A stretch of 64,000 nucleotides of DNA from Pseudoalteromonas ruthenica (GCF_008808095.1 NZ_CP023396.1:806001-870000), one strand, 5' to 3'; counted from the stretch's first letter, positions 1-9,055 are shown. Notes: generated by a model from the sequence alone, not told the origin. A program made the numbers and translations.

Positions 1-613
1 ACGAATTAGAGGATTGTTGGTTGAGAAGCAGCCCCCTGAAGTGTTAGTGGAAGCAGCAGGCATTGGCTATGAAATCAACCTCCCCATGAGTTGCTTTTAT
101 GCACTTCCCGAGTGTGGTGAACAGGTCACCTTGTATACCCACTTTGTGGTGCGAGAGGATGCGCAGCTGTTATTTGGGTTTAACACCAAAAACGAACGTG
201 CCCTGTTTCGTGAATTATTAAAAGCCAATGGGGTAGGGCCTAAACTAGGCCTAGGTATTTTATCGGGAATGTCGGCAGAGCAATTTATCCATTGCGTTCA
301 TCATGGCGATGCAAGCACCTTAGTAAAGCTTCCTGGCGTTGGCAAAAAAACCGCAGAGCGGTTAGTGTTAGAAATGAAAGACAGGCTTAAAGATTGGGGT
401 CCTGACTTATTTACCCCTCACACTGACGCGGCACCAATAGATGCGCCCAATGGCGATACTTTGGTCGCGAGTCATGCCCAAGACGATGCGGTGGCCGCAC
501 TTGAAGCTCTGGGCTATAAAAATGCTCAGGCAGTGAAGTCGGTAAAAGCAGTCGCGAAGCCAGGCATGGCCTCCGAAGAAATGATTAAGCAAGCGCTCAA
601 AGCGATGCTATAA
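1..613 (+). CDS. ruvA: Holliday junction DNA helicase subunit RuvA (5' end cut by window)
   Basis: RuvA binds four-way DNA junctions as a tetramer and, with RuvB, drives branch migration during recombinational repair. The reading frame is already open at base 2 and reads [10 protein letters not shown], which aligns with E. coli RuvA from residue 4, so only about three codons are missing to the left; the TTG at 14 is not the true start. Visible family features are [11 protein letters not shown] near the end of the OB fold, the two helix-hairpin-helix motifs (NGVGPKLG and [12 protein letters not shown]), and a C-terminal domain ([11 protein letters not shown]) that contacts RuvB. About 203 residues in all, the usual size. 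ruvB follows 13 bp later, the standard ruvAB operon. Confidence 0.97.
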   Translation, partial: RIRGLLVEKQPPEVLVEAAGIGYEINLPMSCFYALPECGEQVTLYTHFVVREDAQLLFGFNTKNERALFRELLKANGVGPKLGLGILSGMSAEQFIHCVHHGDASTLVKLPGVGKKTAERLVLEMKDRLKDWGPDLFTPHTDAAPIDAPNGDTLVASHAQDDAVAALEALGYKNAQAVKSVKAVAKPGMASEEMIKQALKAML

Positions 614-626
614 CAGAGATACCATC

Positions 627-1634
627 ATGATAGAAGCGGATCGGCTGATTGAGCCAGAGGTACAGGGTAATGAGGATGTGGTCGATAGAGCCATTCGGCC
701 TAAGTTATTGGCCGACTATCACGGCCAACCTCATGTTAAACAGCAGATGGATATTTTTATCGAGGCCGCACGCTCACGTAGCGAGGCCTTAGATCATCTC
801 CTTATATTTGGTCCCCCTGGGTTAGGTAAAACCACGTTAGCCAATATTGTTGCTAATGAACTCGATGTGAGTATTAAAACGACTTCCGGTCCAGTGTTGG
901 AGAAAGCCGGCGATCTCGCCGCCTTACTGACTAATTTAGAAGCTCATGATGTGCTGTTTATCGACGAAATTCATCGCATGAGTCCGCATGTTGAGGAAAT
1001 ACTCTATCCAGCCATGGAAGACTATCAACTCGATATCATGATTGGTGAAGGCCCCGCAGCGCGCTCGATTAAACTTGATTTACCGCCATTTACTTTAATT
1101 GGTGCAACGACCCGTGCAGGTTCATTGACCTCTCCACTGCGCGATCGTTTCGGTATTGTGCAACGTTTGGAGTTTTATTCCGTTGCCGACCTTGCCGCCA
1201 TTGTCAAACGCTCCGCCGATCATTTAGGTTTAGCAGTTGACGAGCAGGGCGCTTTAGAAGTCGCCAAGCGCTCGCGAGGGACTCCCCGCATAGCTAATCG
1301 ACTACTGCGTAGAGTGCGAGATTTTGCTGAAGTTAAAGGTGATGGTCGTGTATGCATTGATATTGCCGCACAAGCGCTCGATATGGTCGATGTAGACAAA
1401 AGCGGTTTTGATTATATGGACCGTAAATACTTGTTAGCGATTATAGAAAAGTTTATGGGCGGGCCGGTGGGGCTGGATAATCTCGCAGCAGCCATCGGCG
1501 AGGAAAAAGAAACCATAGAAGATGTGATTGAACCCTATCTAATACAGCAAGGCTTTATCCAGCGTACGCCGCGAGGACGGATTGTATCAGATCATGCCTA
1601 TGCGCATTTTGGTCTCAGTAAAACAACAGACTAA
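627..1634 (+). CDS. ruvB: Holliday junction branch migration ATPase RuvB
   Basis: RuvB forms hexameric AAA+ rings that pump DNA through the RuvA-bound junction. Walker A is GPPGLGKT at residues 62-69, Walker B is LFIDEIH at 110-116, and sensor and arginine-finger regions are present ([18 protein letters not shown]). The C-terminal winged helix ends with the family sequence YLIQQGF-QRTPRGR. At 335 residues it matches E. coli RuvB (336) nearly end to end. It starts with ATG at 627, 13 bp after ruvA, and is surely co-transcribed with it. No terminator for the ruvAB message was recognised after the stop; the only hairpin nearby (1809-1827) has its T-tract on the other strand. Confidence 0.98.
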   Translation: MIEADRLIEPEVQGNEDVVDRAIRPKLLADYHGQPHVKQQMDIFIEAARSRSEALDHLLIFGPPGLGKTTLANIVANELDVSIKTTSGPVLEKAGDLAALLTNLEAHDVLFIDEIHRMSPHVEEILYPAMEDYQLDIMIGEGPAARSIKLDLPPFTLIGATTRAGSLTSPLRDRFGIVQRLEFYSVADLAAIVKRSADHLGLAVDEQGALEVAKRSRGTPRIANRLLRRVRDFAEVKGDGRVCIDIAAQALDMVDVDKSGFDYMDRKYLLAIIEKFMGGPVGLDNLAAAIGEEKETIEDVIEPYLIQQGFIQRTPRGRIVSDHAYAHFGLSKTTD

Positions 1635-1799
1635 CCCTGGCACACCATGCCGAGCGTTTTGGCTCGGCCCAACCTGCCTCATTCTCTTCCCAATACACCC
1701 AAGTCTAGGTCGACGCTATCAAGCTGCTCGCCTCATAAAGCTTATTAAAAGCAGAGTAATTCACAACAGATTAAGCTGTGCTTGGTATCTTATTGCAGG

Positions 1800-2012
1800 C
1801 AAAAAAAAGCCCGCTAACAAAGCGGGCAAAACAACAAGTTGAAGGAAGTAAATCCAAATAAGCCAAGTGAATGAGCAACGCTAAAGTTAATCAATCAATG
1901 GCCGAGGTGGGGAATCAGAAACCACCTCTTGAACTGTGCATAAGAGCTCAATTGGTTGCGCTAGCTCAGTACAGGGTGAATATTACGGACTAAATGGGCC
2001 CTAATCAAACTA
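1800..2012 (-). ncRNA. Candidate small RNA read leftward (unnamed)
   Basis: Inferred from a leftward terminator (1801-1827) that serves no visible gene, a hairpin GAGGTGG/CCACCTC (1904-1910 with 1922-1928), and a perfect TATAAT on the minus strand at 2023-2018 placing a start near 2012. The -35 at that spacing is poor (ATTAGA). The RNA would be about 210 nt. Just before the terminator it has a pyrimidine-rich unpaired segment reading TTTACTTCCTTC, complementary to a Shine-Dalgarno sequence, as in many Hfq-dependent antisense regulators. I do not recognise it as a named RNA family. It could instead be an untranslated remnant. Confidence 0.35.
1801..1827 (-). terminator. Orphan leftward Rho-independent terminator
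   Basis: Perfect 7-bp stem GCCCGCT (1809-1815) with AGCGGGC (1821-1827) and a 5-nt loop. Eight A residues (1801-1808) sit on the left, giving a T8 tract when read on the minus strand. On the plus strand the hairpin is followed by AAAACAAC, so it would not stop rightward ruvB transcription. No minus-strand gene ends upstream of it. Confidence 0.75.
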
Positions 2013-2432
2013 GAAAAATTATATTTTTCGGATAAGAAAATCTAATATTGAATAGTTTTTTAAGATGGTAATTTTCATCGTAAAGTATGGGGTTATGTTT
2101 TCTTAATATTGATATTAAAGGGAAATATTATTTTTGTGCTTTTTTTGTTCTATTAGATTTACTAGTTTCTAACGTGTAGATATTTTGGCAAATGAAAGCT
2201 TATGCGCACAAAGTGCATAAAACGCAATTAATTTGAACTTTTGTTAGGGTTTTAAAGCCCAATAATGGCGTGTACTTTTTTACATCGCATCATTATTTAG
2301 GTGTTTAACTTGGGTTTGTAGCAATTCGTGGCAAGGCCATTGTCAGCGCTACAACGACTGGTTACACTAGTGCCCATTGTGTCGTGCTCAAAGACACGTG
2401 GAAGTTGTAAACTGCGCCTCAGGAGAAAAGAC

Positions 2433-3134
2433 GTGGATTCAGGATTAAATTTTATTGATCTTATTTTAAAAGCCAGCTTTTTAGTACAGCTGGTGATGCT
2501 TACCTTAGTAGCTCTGTCGGTAATATCGTGGGCCATCATCATTCAGCGTCGTAAAACCTTGGGCCATGCGCTTAGTAGCGCCAAGAAGTTCGAATCGCGT
2601 TTTTGGTCAGGTGTTGATTTGTCGAAGCTCTACAGTGAGATTTCGGCGCGTGGCAATAAAAGTGAAGGACTAGAAGCGTTATTTACCTCAGGCTTCAAAG
2701 AATTTGCACGACACAAAAAGAATAATGTTCATTCTGCGGGTATGGTCACCGAAGGCGCACATCGTGCGATGCGTGTGGCACTTTCTCGTGAGATTGAAAA
2801 ACTTGAAACAAGCTTGTCCTTCCTTGCAACCATAGGTTCAATCAGCCCCTACATTGGCTTGTTTGGTACCGTGTGGGGGATCATGACTGCCTTTATCGCC
2901 CTCGGTGAAGTAAAGCAAGCAACACTGCAAATGGTCGCCCCGGGTATCGCCGAGGCCTTGATTGCTACTGCAATGGGCTTGTTTGCAGCCATCCCTGCGG
3001 TTATTGCGTACAACCGCTTTGCCAATAAAGTTGAGAAAATAGAGTCGCATTACGCCAACTTTATGGAAGAGTTTTCCAATATTCTTCATCGCCAAGCGAT
3101 CACCCAAGAGGTAAAGTCGAATGTATCAGCGTAA
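2433..3134 (+). CDS. tolQ: Tol-Pal system inner-membrane protein TolQ
   Basis: TolQ is the proton-channel partner of TolR; with TolA it uses the proton gradient to energise outer-membrane constriction during division. I place the start at GTG 2433 because AGGAGA (2421-2426) precedes it at good spacing and the product (233 residues, [10 protein letters not shown]...) then matches E. coli TolQ; an upstream in-frame ATG at 2328 would add unrelated residues. Three membrane segments are visible (about 11-33, 130-155 and 165-190) with the conserved [16 protein letters not shown] and [12 protein letters not shown] stretches. tolR begins inside its last codons (14-bp overlap), so translation is coupled. 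Confidence 0.96.
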   Translation: MDSGLNFIDLILKASFLVQLVMLTLVALSVISWAIIIQRRKTLGHALSSAKKFESRFWSGVDLSKLYSEISARGNKSEGLEALFTSGFKEFARHKKNNVHSAGMVTEGAHRAMRVALSREIEKLETSLSFLATIGSISPYIGLFGTVWGIMTAFIALGEVKQATLQMVAPGIAEALIATAMGLFAAIPAVIAYNRFANKVEKIESHYANFMEEFSNILHRQAITQEVKSNVSA

Positions 3135-3546
3135 GAAACGTCGTCCGGTCGCAGAGATCAACGTTGTTCCTTACATCGACGTGATGTTGGTGCTGCTGAT
3201 AATTTTTATGGCCACAGCACCACTTATCACCCACGGAGTCAAAGTTGATTTGCCAAAGATGGAAAAATCCGAGCTGGTGGAAACTAAAGATGCACCGCCG
3301 ATTATTGCCTCTATCGACGCCGATGGTAAGTACTATGTGAGTGTTGGTACTGACCCCGAAGCACCGATGGAAGCGGTGGATGTCGCCGCTGTCATCAAGC
3401 TCAAGTTAGAGCAAAACCCCGATACTCCAGTGATGATTAAAGGATCAGGCCGCGTCAGTTATCAAGAAGTACTGCTATTAATGGACTTTTTGAAAAACGC
3501 CGGGGTACCCGAGGTAGGCTTAATGACGGAGTCGTTTGAGGATTAG
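3121..3546 (+). CDS. tolR: Tol-Pal system protein TolR
   Basis: ExbD/TolR family protein of 141 residues: a short cytoplasmic N-terminus, one membrane segment (about 17-35) carrying the conserved aspartate D20 in [12 protein letters not shown], and a periplasmic domain. The aspartate is the proton carrier paired with TolQ. Its start overlaps the tolQ end by 14 bp and tolA begins one base after its stop. The C-terminal [23 protein letters not shown] is characteristic of TolR. Confidence 0.96.
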   Translation: MYQRKKRRPVAEINVVPYIDVMLVLLIIFMATAPLITHGVKVDLPKMEKSELVETKDAPPIIASIDADGKYYVSVGTDPEAPMEAVDVAAVIKLKLEQNPDTPVMIKGSGRVSYQEVLLLMDFLKNAGVPEVGLMTESFED

Positions 3547-3547
3547 C

Positions 3548-4480
3548 ATGCAGCAGTATAAAACGCCACTTCTCATTTCCCTCGCTTTACACCTTGCGCT
3601 TATTGGTGTTTTGGTGGGCGTGGGTTTATTTCGTGATTCAGCACCTGAAATCTTGAAAGTGACTCTTAATACACCGAGTAATGAAGATACGCCAGAGCAA
3701 GCAGTTAGCGCCGTGTCTGTTGATCAAAAACAAGTGGAGCAACGCCTCGCTGATCTTAGGCAGAAAGAGGAAGCCAAAAAGCGTGCCGAGCAACAGCGTA
3801 TTAAAGAGTTGGAAGAACGCGCCGCCGCCGCCCGCAAACAGCGTGAGGCCGAAGCCGAGCAGATCAAAAAGTTAGAGCGGCAGCGTCAAGCCAAAGAGCG
3901 TGAACGTAAACAGGCTGAGGCCGAAGCTAAACGTGCTCGAGAGCAAGAGCGTAAAGAGCGCGAAAAAGCACGTAAAGCCCAGCAGGAAAAAGAAAAGGCA
4001 GAGCAAGCGGCTAAAGCGGCTGCTGAAAAACGTCGCAAGGAAGAAGAAGCAGCGCGCAAGGCCGAAGCTGAACGTAAACGCAAAGAGCAAGAAGCTGCCC
4101 GCAAGGCTGAAGAAGCAAGACAAAAAGCGCTGGCTGAGCAACTGCTGCAAGAGCAATTGGCTGCCGAGCAAGCGGCACGCTCGAAAGCGCGTCGACAGCA
4201 AGTGATGTCGGAAGTGGACAAATACCGCGCTCTTATCGCCCAACGCATTCAGCAAAACTTGCTGTTAGATCAGAGCTACCGTGGTAAAGAGTGTCGATTA
4301 AACATTAAATTGGCATTCAACGGCTTGGTCACCAGTGTCAGTTCACTCGGTGGCGACCAGCAAGTCTGTGAAGCTGCGGTTCGTGCAGTGCGCCGTGCCG
4401 ATACCTTACCGGTCTCCAAAGATCGTGATGTATTTGAAAAATTAAAAGATATTAACTTAACGGTTAAACCAGAGTTTTAG
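3548..4480 (+). CDS. tolA: Tol-Pal system protein TolA
   Basis: TolA bridges the inner-membrane TolQR motor to TolB/Pal at the outer membrane. ATG 3548 is chosen, one base after the tolR stop; a TTG at 3536 in frame is less likely. Of 310 residues, about 7-28 form the membrane anchor, about 60-220 are a long Ala/Lys/Glu/Arg helical domain rich in AAE, KAE and RKE repeats, and the last ~90 are domain III with GKECRLNIKLAFNGLV and paired cysteines, the part that docks TolB and Pal. The repetitive helix gives long open shadow frames on both strands here. Confidence 0.95.
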   Translation: MQQYKTPLLISLALHLALIGVLVGVGLFRDSAPEILKVTLNTPSNEDTPEQAVSAVSVDQKQVEQRLADLRQKEEAKKRAEQQRIKELEERAAAARKQREAEAEQIKKLERQRQAKERERKQAEAEAKRAREQERKEREKARKAQQEKEKAEQAAKAAAEKRRKEEEAARKAEAERKRKEQEAARKAEEARQKALAEQLLQEQLAAEQAARSKARRQQVMSEVDKYRALIAQRIQQNLLLDQSYRGKECRLNIKLAFNGLVTSVSSLGGDQQVCEAAVRAVRRADTLPVSKDRDVFEKLKDINLTVKPEF

Positions 4481-4489
4481 GGGAACACC

Positions 4490-5845
4490 ATGGTAAAGAT
4501 GTGCCGATACCTGTTTATTTCCATGTTAGCTAGCGTCAGTCTATGGGCTAATGCAGCGTTGGAAATTGTTATTACTGAAGGGGTCGACAGTGCCCGACCT
4601 ATCGCTGTGGTGCCGTTTGCCTACGAAGGCACCGGTGAAATGCCGATGCGCATTAGTGAAGTGGTCGCCGCTGACTTGCGTCGCAGTGGTAAGTTTAAGC
4701 CTATCGCCAGCATTAACATGCCACAGCGCCCAAGTACTGATGCTGATGTGGACTACAGTGCCTGGGTTCAAGAAGGGGTGGAAGCCATTGTTGTTGGTCG
4801 TGTACAGCAACAAAATGGCGGCCGATACCTGGTCAGTTACGAGCTAATCGACGTGCTCCGTGGGCAAATAACCGGTGGCGAGACACGCATTCTCAACAAC
4901 GGTAAGTTAATCAAAAGCCAAGACCATGTACTTGACGCTCGGGAAACGGTCATCACGGCGCAAAACTTCCGCCGTTACGGTCACCGCATTAGCGATGTCG
5001 TATACGAGGCGTTAACGGGCGAGCGCGGCGCATTTTTAACTAAAATCGCTTACGTGATTGTACGTGACCAAGATGATAAGCCTTATCAGCTTGTTGTGGC
5101 GGATTACGATGGCTATAACGAGCAGGTACTACTGCGTTCTAAAGAGCCACTGATGTCACCCTCATGGTCACCTGATGGCAATAAACTGGCTTATGTCACC
5201 TTTGAAAATCGTCAAAGTCAGATTTATATCCAAGATATTTATACAGGCCAGCGACAGTTAGTCACCAGCCACCCAGGTATCAACGGTGCCCCGCAATTTT
5301 CGCCTGATGGCACGAAACTAGCTATGGTGCTATCAAAAGACCGCACCGGTGCTACTGAGCTTTATTTGTACGACTTACAAACAAAGCAAGAGCGTCGTTT
5401 AACTCGCCACCGTAGTATCGATACCGAACCAACTTGGCATCCAAACGGCAAAGAGCTCCTGTTTACCTCGGAAAGGGGTGGTAATGCCCAGATTTATAAG
5501 TTAAATTTAGATTCAGGCCGAGTGAAACGCATGACGTTCGACGGTGATATGAATTTAAATGGCTCAGTTACGCCCGATGGCAAGCACTTAGTGATGGTAA
5601 ATCGGACGCTGGGCCGTTATCACATTGCTAAGAAGGATCTTGAATCAGGCAACTTCCAGGTACTTACACGTACACGTCTGGATGAGTCGCCGAGCGTGGC
5701 GCCCAACGGCTCCATGATTATTTACAGCACGATGCATAACAACAAAAATGTATTGGCTTTGGTTTCAATGGATGGTCGGTTTAAAGCGCGTTTACCCGTA
5801 CTTGATGGACAAGTAAAAGCACCAGCTTGGTCACCGTTTTTATAA
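4490..5845 (+). CDS. tolB: Tol-Pal system periplasmic beta-propeller TolB
   Basis: Periplasmic protein that shuttles between Pal and TolA. A signal peptide (about 1-23, ending LWANA) precedes the N-terminal domain ([16 protein letters not shown]), which interacts with TolA. The C-terminal six-bladed propeller shows the repeated [26 protein letters not shown] blade motifs. At 451 residues it is slightly longer than E. coli TolB (430). ATG 4490 follows AGGGGA at 6 nt. It sits 9 bp after tolA in the same operon. Confidence 0.97.
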   Translation: MVKMCRYLFISMLASVSLWANAALEIVITEGVDSARPIAVVPFAYEGTGEMPMRISEVVAADLRRSGKFKPIASINMPQRPSTDADVDYSAWVQEGVEAIVVGRVQQQNGGRYLVSYELIDVLRGQITGGETRILNNGKLIKSQDHVLDARETVITAQNFRRYGHRISDVVYEALTGERGAFLTKIAYVIVRDQDDKPYQLVVADYDGYNEQVLLRSKEPLMSPSWSPDGNKLAYVTFENRQSQIYIQDIYTGQRQLVTSHPGINGAPQFSPDGTKLAMVLSKDRTGATELYLYDLQTKQERRLTRHRSIDTEPTWHPNGKELLFTSERGGNAQIYKLNLDSGRVKRMTFDGDMNLNGSVTPDGKHLVMVNRTLGRYHIAKKDLESGNFQVLTRTRLDESPSVAPNGSMIIYSTMHNNKNVLALVSMDGRFKARLPVLDGQVKAPAWSPFL

Positions 5846-5967
5846 TTCGCTCAGGGTATAGTCAGCTTTGGACGCATAAACTTGAATTTTATGTAAATTG
5901 CTTACTATATTAAGACAAATTGAAAATCAGGTGCTGGTTTCACTTTTTGATAATAGGAATCTACTCA

Positions 5968-6501
5968 ATGCAACTTAAAAAAATAGTTAAAGGTCTGCTT
6001 ATTGCAGTGCCAGTTATGACGCTAGCGGCATGTAGTTCTTCATCTAGCCAAGATGAAGGCCAAGCCAACGAGACAAATCAAGTTGAAACCCAAACAACTG
6101 ATACAGTTGAAGTGGAAACAGTAAAACGCGAGAAAACAGCAGAAGAGAAGCTGCGCGAAAAGTATGAAGCGCTTCGTCAACAGCAAATCATTTACTTTGA
6201 TTTTGACAAGGCAACCATTCAGAGCAAGTATGCTGAATTGCTACAAGCTCACGCTCAGTTCCTAACGCAGAACCCTTCTGTAAAAGTACTTATCGAAGGT
6301 CACGCAGATGAGCGTGGTACGCCAGAGTACAACATTGCACTAGGTGAAAGCCGTGGTCAGTCTGTAGAAAAATACCTACAGAGTTTAGGTGTTAACCCTA
6401 ACCAAATGTCTGTTGTTAGCTACGGTGAAGAGAAGTCGATGGTTAAAGCGCGTAACGAAGAAGCGTTCGCCAAAAACCGCCGTGCAGTCTTGGTATACTA
6501 A
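5968..6501 (+). CDS. pal: Peptidoglycan-associated lipoprotein Pal
   Basis: Outer-membrane lipoprotein that grips peptidoglycan and TolB. Starting at ATG 5968 gives a clean type II signal peptide with lipobox LAAC and the lipidated Cys at residue 22; an in-frame ATG at 5920 would place 16 extra residues in front and is less likely. An acidic/threonine-rich linker (30-65) leads to an OmpA-like domain (YFDFDKATI, EGHADERGTPEYNIALGE) that binds diaminopimelate. 177 residues. The 122-bp AT-rich gap after tolB may hold an additional promoter, but no clear hexamer pair was found. Confidence 0.97.
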   Translation: MQLKKIVKGLLIAVPVMTLAACSSSSSQDEGQANETNQVETQTTDTVEVETVKREKTAEEKLREKYEALRQQQIIYFDFDKATIQSKYAELLQAHAQFLTQNPSVKVLIEGHADERGTPEYNIALGESRGQSVEKYLQSLGVNPNQMSVVSYGEEKSMVKARNEEAFAKNRRAVLVY

Positions 6502-6518
6502 AATTTAAAAGAGTAACA

Positions 6519-7304
6519 ATGAAGCCGAAAATTATTTTGGCAGCCTTACTCATGAGCGGGAGCACCCAAGTTTGGGCTGCTCCCGCTCCTGTTTCAGAGG
6601 CCTCTGCCAGTGAATCAAGTGTCGAAAAACGTTTAAGCCGCTTAGAGCAAATGATGCAAACTCGCAATTTGCTTCAAGCCGACCTACAACAGCAACTGGA
6701 TCTGTTGCAAGATGAAGTGAGTCAGTTGCGTGGCGTCACCGAAGAGCACAGCTACAAGCTAGAAAAGGTGCTGCAACGTCAACGCGAGCTATATCAAGAA
6801 ATAGAAAACCGTGTTAGCGCCGCTTATTCGCAGCAGCAACAGCCAAGCTATGATGATGGTTACAGTACGTCCAGTGCCGCGACCACCAGTGATAGCGCTG
6901 CCAACAGTGCCGCGCCGATGAGTAGCAACCTGTCGGAAAATGAAGCGTATGACAAAGCGGTCAAGCTGATCATGCAGGACAAGCGCTACGATGCAGCTAT
7001 TCCTGAGTTTCAAGCATTTCTGCAAACCTATCCAGAGTCAGTATATGTGCCGAACGCACATTATTGGTTAGGTCAACTTTTGACGATTAAAGGTGATACG
7101 AGCGGCGCCAAGGGCCACTTCGAAACCGTGGTGAATCAATATACTGATTCTAATAAGCGTGCCGATGCGATGCTTAAGTTGGGTACCTTGGAACAACAGC
7201 AAGGTCAACTCGCCAAAGCGAAGCAATTGTTTAATAAAGTGATTGCTGAGTACCCTAACACCACAGCCGCTAAATTAGCGACCGAGCGTGTTAGTAAGTT
7301 GTAG
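6519..7304 (+). CDS. cpoB: Cell division coordinator CpoB (YbgF)
   Basis: CpoB links peptidoglycan synthesis by PBP1B with Tol-driven outer-membrane constriction. The 261-residue product has a signal peptide (about 1-20, ending VWA), an N-terminal trimerising coiled coil (about 35-105: SVEKRLSRLEQMM, LEKVLQRQRELYQEI), a Ser/Thr/Ala linker, and C-terminal TPR repeats (about 145-258: AYDKAVKLIMQDKRYDAAI, NAHYWLGQLL, RADAMLKLGTLEQQQG). It is the last gene of the tol-pal run, 17 bp after pal, and is followed by a long inverted repeat. Confidence 0.96.
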   Translation: MKPKIILAALLMSGSTQVWAAPAPVSEASASESSVEKRLSRLEQMMQTRNLLQADLQQQLDLLQDEVSQLRGVTEEHSYKLEKVLQRQRELYQEIENRVSAAYSQQQQPSYDDGYSTSSAATTSDSAANSAAPMSSNLSENEAYDKAVKLIMQDKRYDAAIPEFQAFLQTYPESVYVPNAHYWLGQLLTIKGDTSGAKGHFETVVNQYTDSNKRADAMLKLGTLEQQQGQLAKAKQLFNKVIAEYPNTTAAKLATERVSKL

Positions 7305-7325
7305 CAGATTTTGCTAAGTGTTTGC

Positions 7326-7359
7326 TTTTAGACCGCAGGCTGTTTAAAGCGGTCTAAAA
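7326..7359. repeat. 11-bp inverted repeat after cpoB
   Basis: TTTTAGACCGC (7326-7336) pairs perfectly with GCGGTCTAAAA (7349-7359) around a 12-nt loop. There is no T-run beyond the stem on either side, so it is a weak terminator at best; it may mark or protect the 3' end of the tol-pal message. Confidence 0.55.
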
Positions 7360-7403
7360 TTAGGCAACTAAGCGGAAAAACTAAAAAAAACCGAGCATTT
7401 GTA

Positions 7404-7434
7404 TTGCACTTGGTTTTTAAATAAGTATTATAAG
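7404..7434 (+). promoter_or_regulatory. Probable promoter of the tRNA-Lys unit
   Basis: TTGCAC (7404-7409), 16 bp, TATTAT (7426-7431), then a GC-rich discriminator (GCGCCCGC from 7435), as expected of stringently controlled stable-RNA promoters. The leader before the tRNA contains nested hairpins (CCCC/GGGG around 7455, GCAGC/GCTGC outside). Position and discriminator support the call; the -35 is only fair. Confidence 0.45.
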
Positions 7435-7490
7435 CGCCCGCAGCAGACGATAACCCCTCGGGGATAACGCTGCGCAAATAACGACAAAAT

Positions 7491-7566
7491 GGGTCATTAG
7501 CTCAGTTGGTAGAGCAGTGGACTTTTAATCCATTGGTCGATGGTTCGAATCCATCATGACCCACCA
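7491..7566 (+). tRNA. tRNA-Lys (anticodon TTT)
   Basis: 76-nt cloverleaf with encoded CCA (7564-7566). The acceptor GGGTCAT pairs with ATGACCC, the D arm is GCTC, the anticodon loop CTTTTAA has TTT at 7524-7526, and the T loop is GGTTCGAATCC. Identical to the second copy at 7751. Confidence 0.97.
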
Positions 7567-7624
7567 CTTTACATCATCAGCTACATGCGTAGCGCACTTT
7601 CAAATATTGAAAGACACCAGTTAT

Positions 7625-7644
7625 GGGTCATTAGCTCAGTTGGT
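7625..7644 (+). pseudogene. Truncated tRNA-Lys copy (5' 20 nt only)
   Basis: The first 20 nt of the tRNA-Lys gene (acceptor 5' strand and most of the D arm) are repeated exactly, then the match stops and unrelated sequence follows. It lacks an anticodon arm, T arm and CCA, so it is not functional. It lies between the two intact copies and probably reflects unequal exchange or an incomplete duplication in the tRNA array. Confidence 0.7.
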
Positions 7645-7727
7645 TGGACAGTCAACATCGAAATATTGTTTCGATGGTCCGTGAAAGCGAGTCAGGACGA
7701 CGAGCCGGAACACCGCTTCAGGATGAA
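7643..7727 (+). other. GGA-rich hairpin spacer between tRNA-Lys genes
   Basis: Directly after the broken tRNA copy. A perfect 8-bp stem CATCGAAA (7656-7663)/TTTCGATG (7669-7676) is flanked by GGA triplets at 7646, 7695, 7707 and 7721. Two of these sit in the loops of tiny hairpins: GTC-AGGAC-GAC (7691-7701) and TTC-AGGAT-GAA (7717-7727). Such presentation is typical of CsrA/RsmA-binding RNAs. It would be transcribed with the tRNAs and released by tRNA processing. Function is not established. Confidence 0.35.
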
Positions 7728-7750
7728 TTAATGGCATTAAAACTCGGTAT

Positions 7751-7826
7751 GGGTCATTAGCTCAGTTGGTAGAGCAGTGGACTTTTAATCCATTGGTCGA
7801 TGGTTCGAATCCATCATGACCCACCA
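7751..7826 (+). tRNA. tRNA-Lys (anticodon TTT), second copy
   Basis: Identical over all 76 nt to the copy at 7491-7566, including CCA (7824-7826). Probably in the same transcript as the first copy; no promoter was seen between them. Confidence 0.97.
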
Positions 7827-7899
7827 TCCCCTTTTCTCATTATTACCCAACTTCTTATAATTAAGCGCACAAGAATCTAGTCGTAGCGCAGATCTTTGC

Positions 7900-7928
7900 T
7901 TCTTTTTAGCGTCATAGTTTCGTATAAT
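7900..7928 (+). promoter_or_regulatory. Probable nadA promoter
   Basis: A perfect TATAAT at 7923-7928, 41 bp before the chosen nadA start. The -35 at 17-bp spacing is weak (TTCTTT, 7900-7905). No NadR-type palindrome was recognised nearby. Confidence 0.45.
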
Positions 7929-7968
7929 TACGGCAATACTTTTGCAATGTAGATGTAGTTTGACCAGT

Positions 7969-9012
7969 ATGGGTATCAGCGAGAATATCATGCCGGAGGA
8001 TTATATTTTTCCTCCTAAGCCAGCTCCTCTTTCTGATGAGCAGAAACAGCAGCACAAGGCGCGCATTAAACAATTACTGCAAGAAAAAAATGCAGTGTTA
8101 GTGGCGCATTATTATACCGATCCAGAGATCCAGGCCCTAGCAGAGGAGACCGGCGGCTGCGTAGCAGACTCGTTGGAGATGGCTCGCTTCGGCGCGCGCC
8201 AAGAGAGCGCTGATATGATCATCGTAGCGGGTGTGCGTTTTATGGGTGAGACAGCGAAGATCTTAACTCCAGAAAAAACCGTGGTCATGCCCACCCTAGA
8301 GGCAACTTGCTCATTGGATGTGGGTTGCCCAATCGATGAATTTAGCCGCTTTTGCGATCAGCACCCTGACCGTAAAGTAGTCGTGTATGCGAATACTTTA
8401 ACGGCTGTAAAAGCGCGCGCTGATTGGATCGTTACGTCATCTTGTGCGTTAGAAATCGTTGAGCATCTAGACAGCGAAGGCGAGAAGATTATTTGGGGCC
8501 CAGATAAGCACCTAGGTAGCTACATTCAAAATCAGACCGGCGCTGATATGATCATGTGGAATGGTGCATGTATTGTTCATGATGAGTTTAAGACTAAAGC
8601 GCTCAAAGATATGAAAGCGCTGCACCCTGATGCAGCGGTTTTGGTGCACCCTGAGTCACCTGCTGAGATAGTAGAACTTGCTGATGCTGTAGGTTCCACG
8701 AGTCAGCTTATCAAAGCGGCACAAACTATGGATAACAAGAAGTTTATTGTTGCCACCGATCGCGGTATTTTCTATAAAATGCAGCAGCTGTGTCCAGAGA
8801 AAGAGTTTTTTGAAGCACCGACTGCAGGTGAAGGCGCAACGTGTAAAAGTTGTGCCCACTGCCCGTGGATGGCCATGAACGGCCTCAAAGCCATTGAGGA
8901 AGCGCTTATCGATCCGCAAGGCAAAGAGGTGTTTGTGGACATGGAACTGCGCCAAGGCGCACTGCGCTCGCTTAATCGCATGCTAGACTTCACCGCTGCC
9001 ATGGCACGCTAA
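7969..9012 (+). CDS. nadA: Quinolinate synthase NadA
   Basis: NadA is a [4Fe-4S] enzyme that condenses iminoaspartate with dihydroxyacetone phosphate to quinolinate in de novo NAD synthesis. With ATG 7969 the 347-residue product aligns with E. coli NadA including an equal-length N-terminus before FPPKP, and the three cluster cysteines fall at C114, C201 and C298 (E. coli 113, 200, 297); ATG 7990 is an alternative start. Conserved blocks are [37 protein letters not shown] and [13 protein letters not shown]. No strong Shine-Dalgarno precedes either start. It stands alone between tRNA genes; nadB is not in the window. Confidence 0.96.
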   Translation: MGISENIMPEDYIFPPKPAPLSDEQKQQHKARIKQLLQEKNAVLVAHYYTDPEIQALAEETGGCVADSLEMARFGARQESADMIIVAGVRFMGETAKILTPEKTVVMPTLEATCSLDVGCPIDEFSRFCDQHPDRKVVVYANTLTAVKARADWIVTSSCALEIVEHLDSEGEKIIWGPDKHLGSYIQNQTGADMIMWNGACIVHDEFKTKALKDMKALHPDAAVLVHPESPAEIVELADAVGSTSQLIKAAQTMDNKKFIVATDRGIFYKMQQLCPEKEFFEAPTAGEGATCKSCAHCPWMAMNGLKAIEEALIDPQGKEVFVDMELRQGALRSLNRMLDFTAAMAR

Positions 9013-9055
9013 CGGTGTTTTACTAACCAGTTGATTTGGTTTTCTTAAAAACACC

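Larger units (their letters stand above)
1635..2432. other. 798-bp gap between ruvB and tolQ
   Basis: No convincing protein gene. ybgC, which precedes tolQ in many gammaproteobacteria, is absent here. The stretch becomes strongly AT-rich from about 2005 to 2300. It contains a leftward Rho-independent terminator (1801-1827), a second 7-bp hairpin (1904-1910 with 1922-1928), and a perfect leftward TATAAT at 2023-2018, together suggesting a minus-strand small RNA. A 40-codon plus-strand ORF (1871-1993) overlaps this and lacks a ribosome binding site. The tol promoter presumably lies in the AT-rich half but I could not fix it. Confidence 0.7.

Noticed and set aside
1582..1842. 86-residue plus ORF after ruvB
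   Set aside because: Overlaps the ruvB end in another frame and runs through the terminator hairpin; no start signal.
3872..4255. Long open frames on both strands over tolA
   Set aside because: They come from the Ala/Lys/Glu-rich helix of TolA, whose biased codons leave other frames open.
7540..7731. 63-residue ORF across the tRNA-Lys spacer
   Set aside because: It starts inside a tRNA gene and crosses the broken tRNA copy; better explained as RNA.
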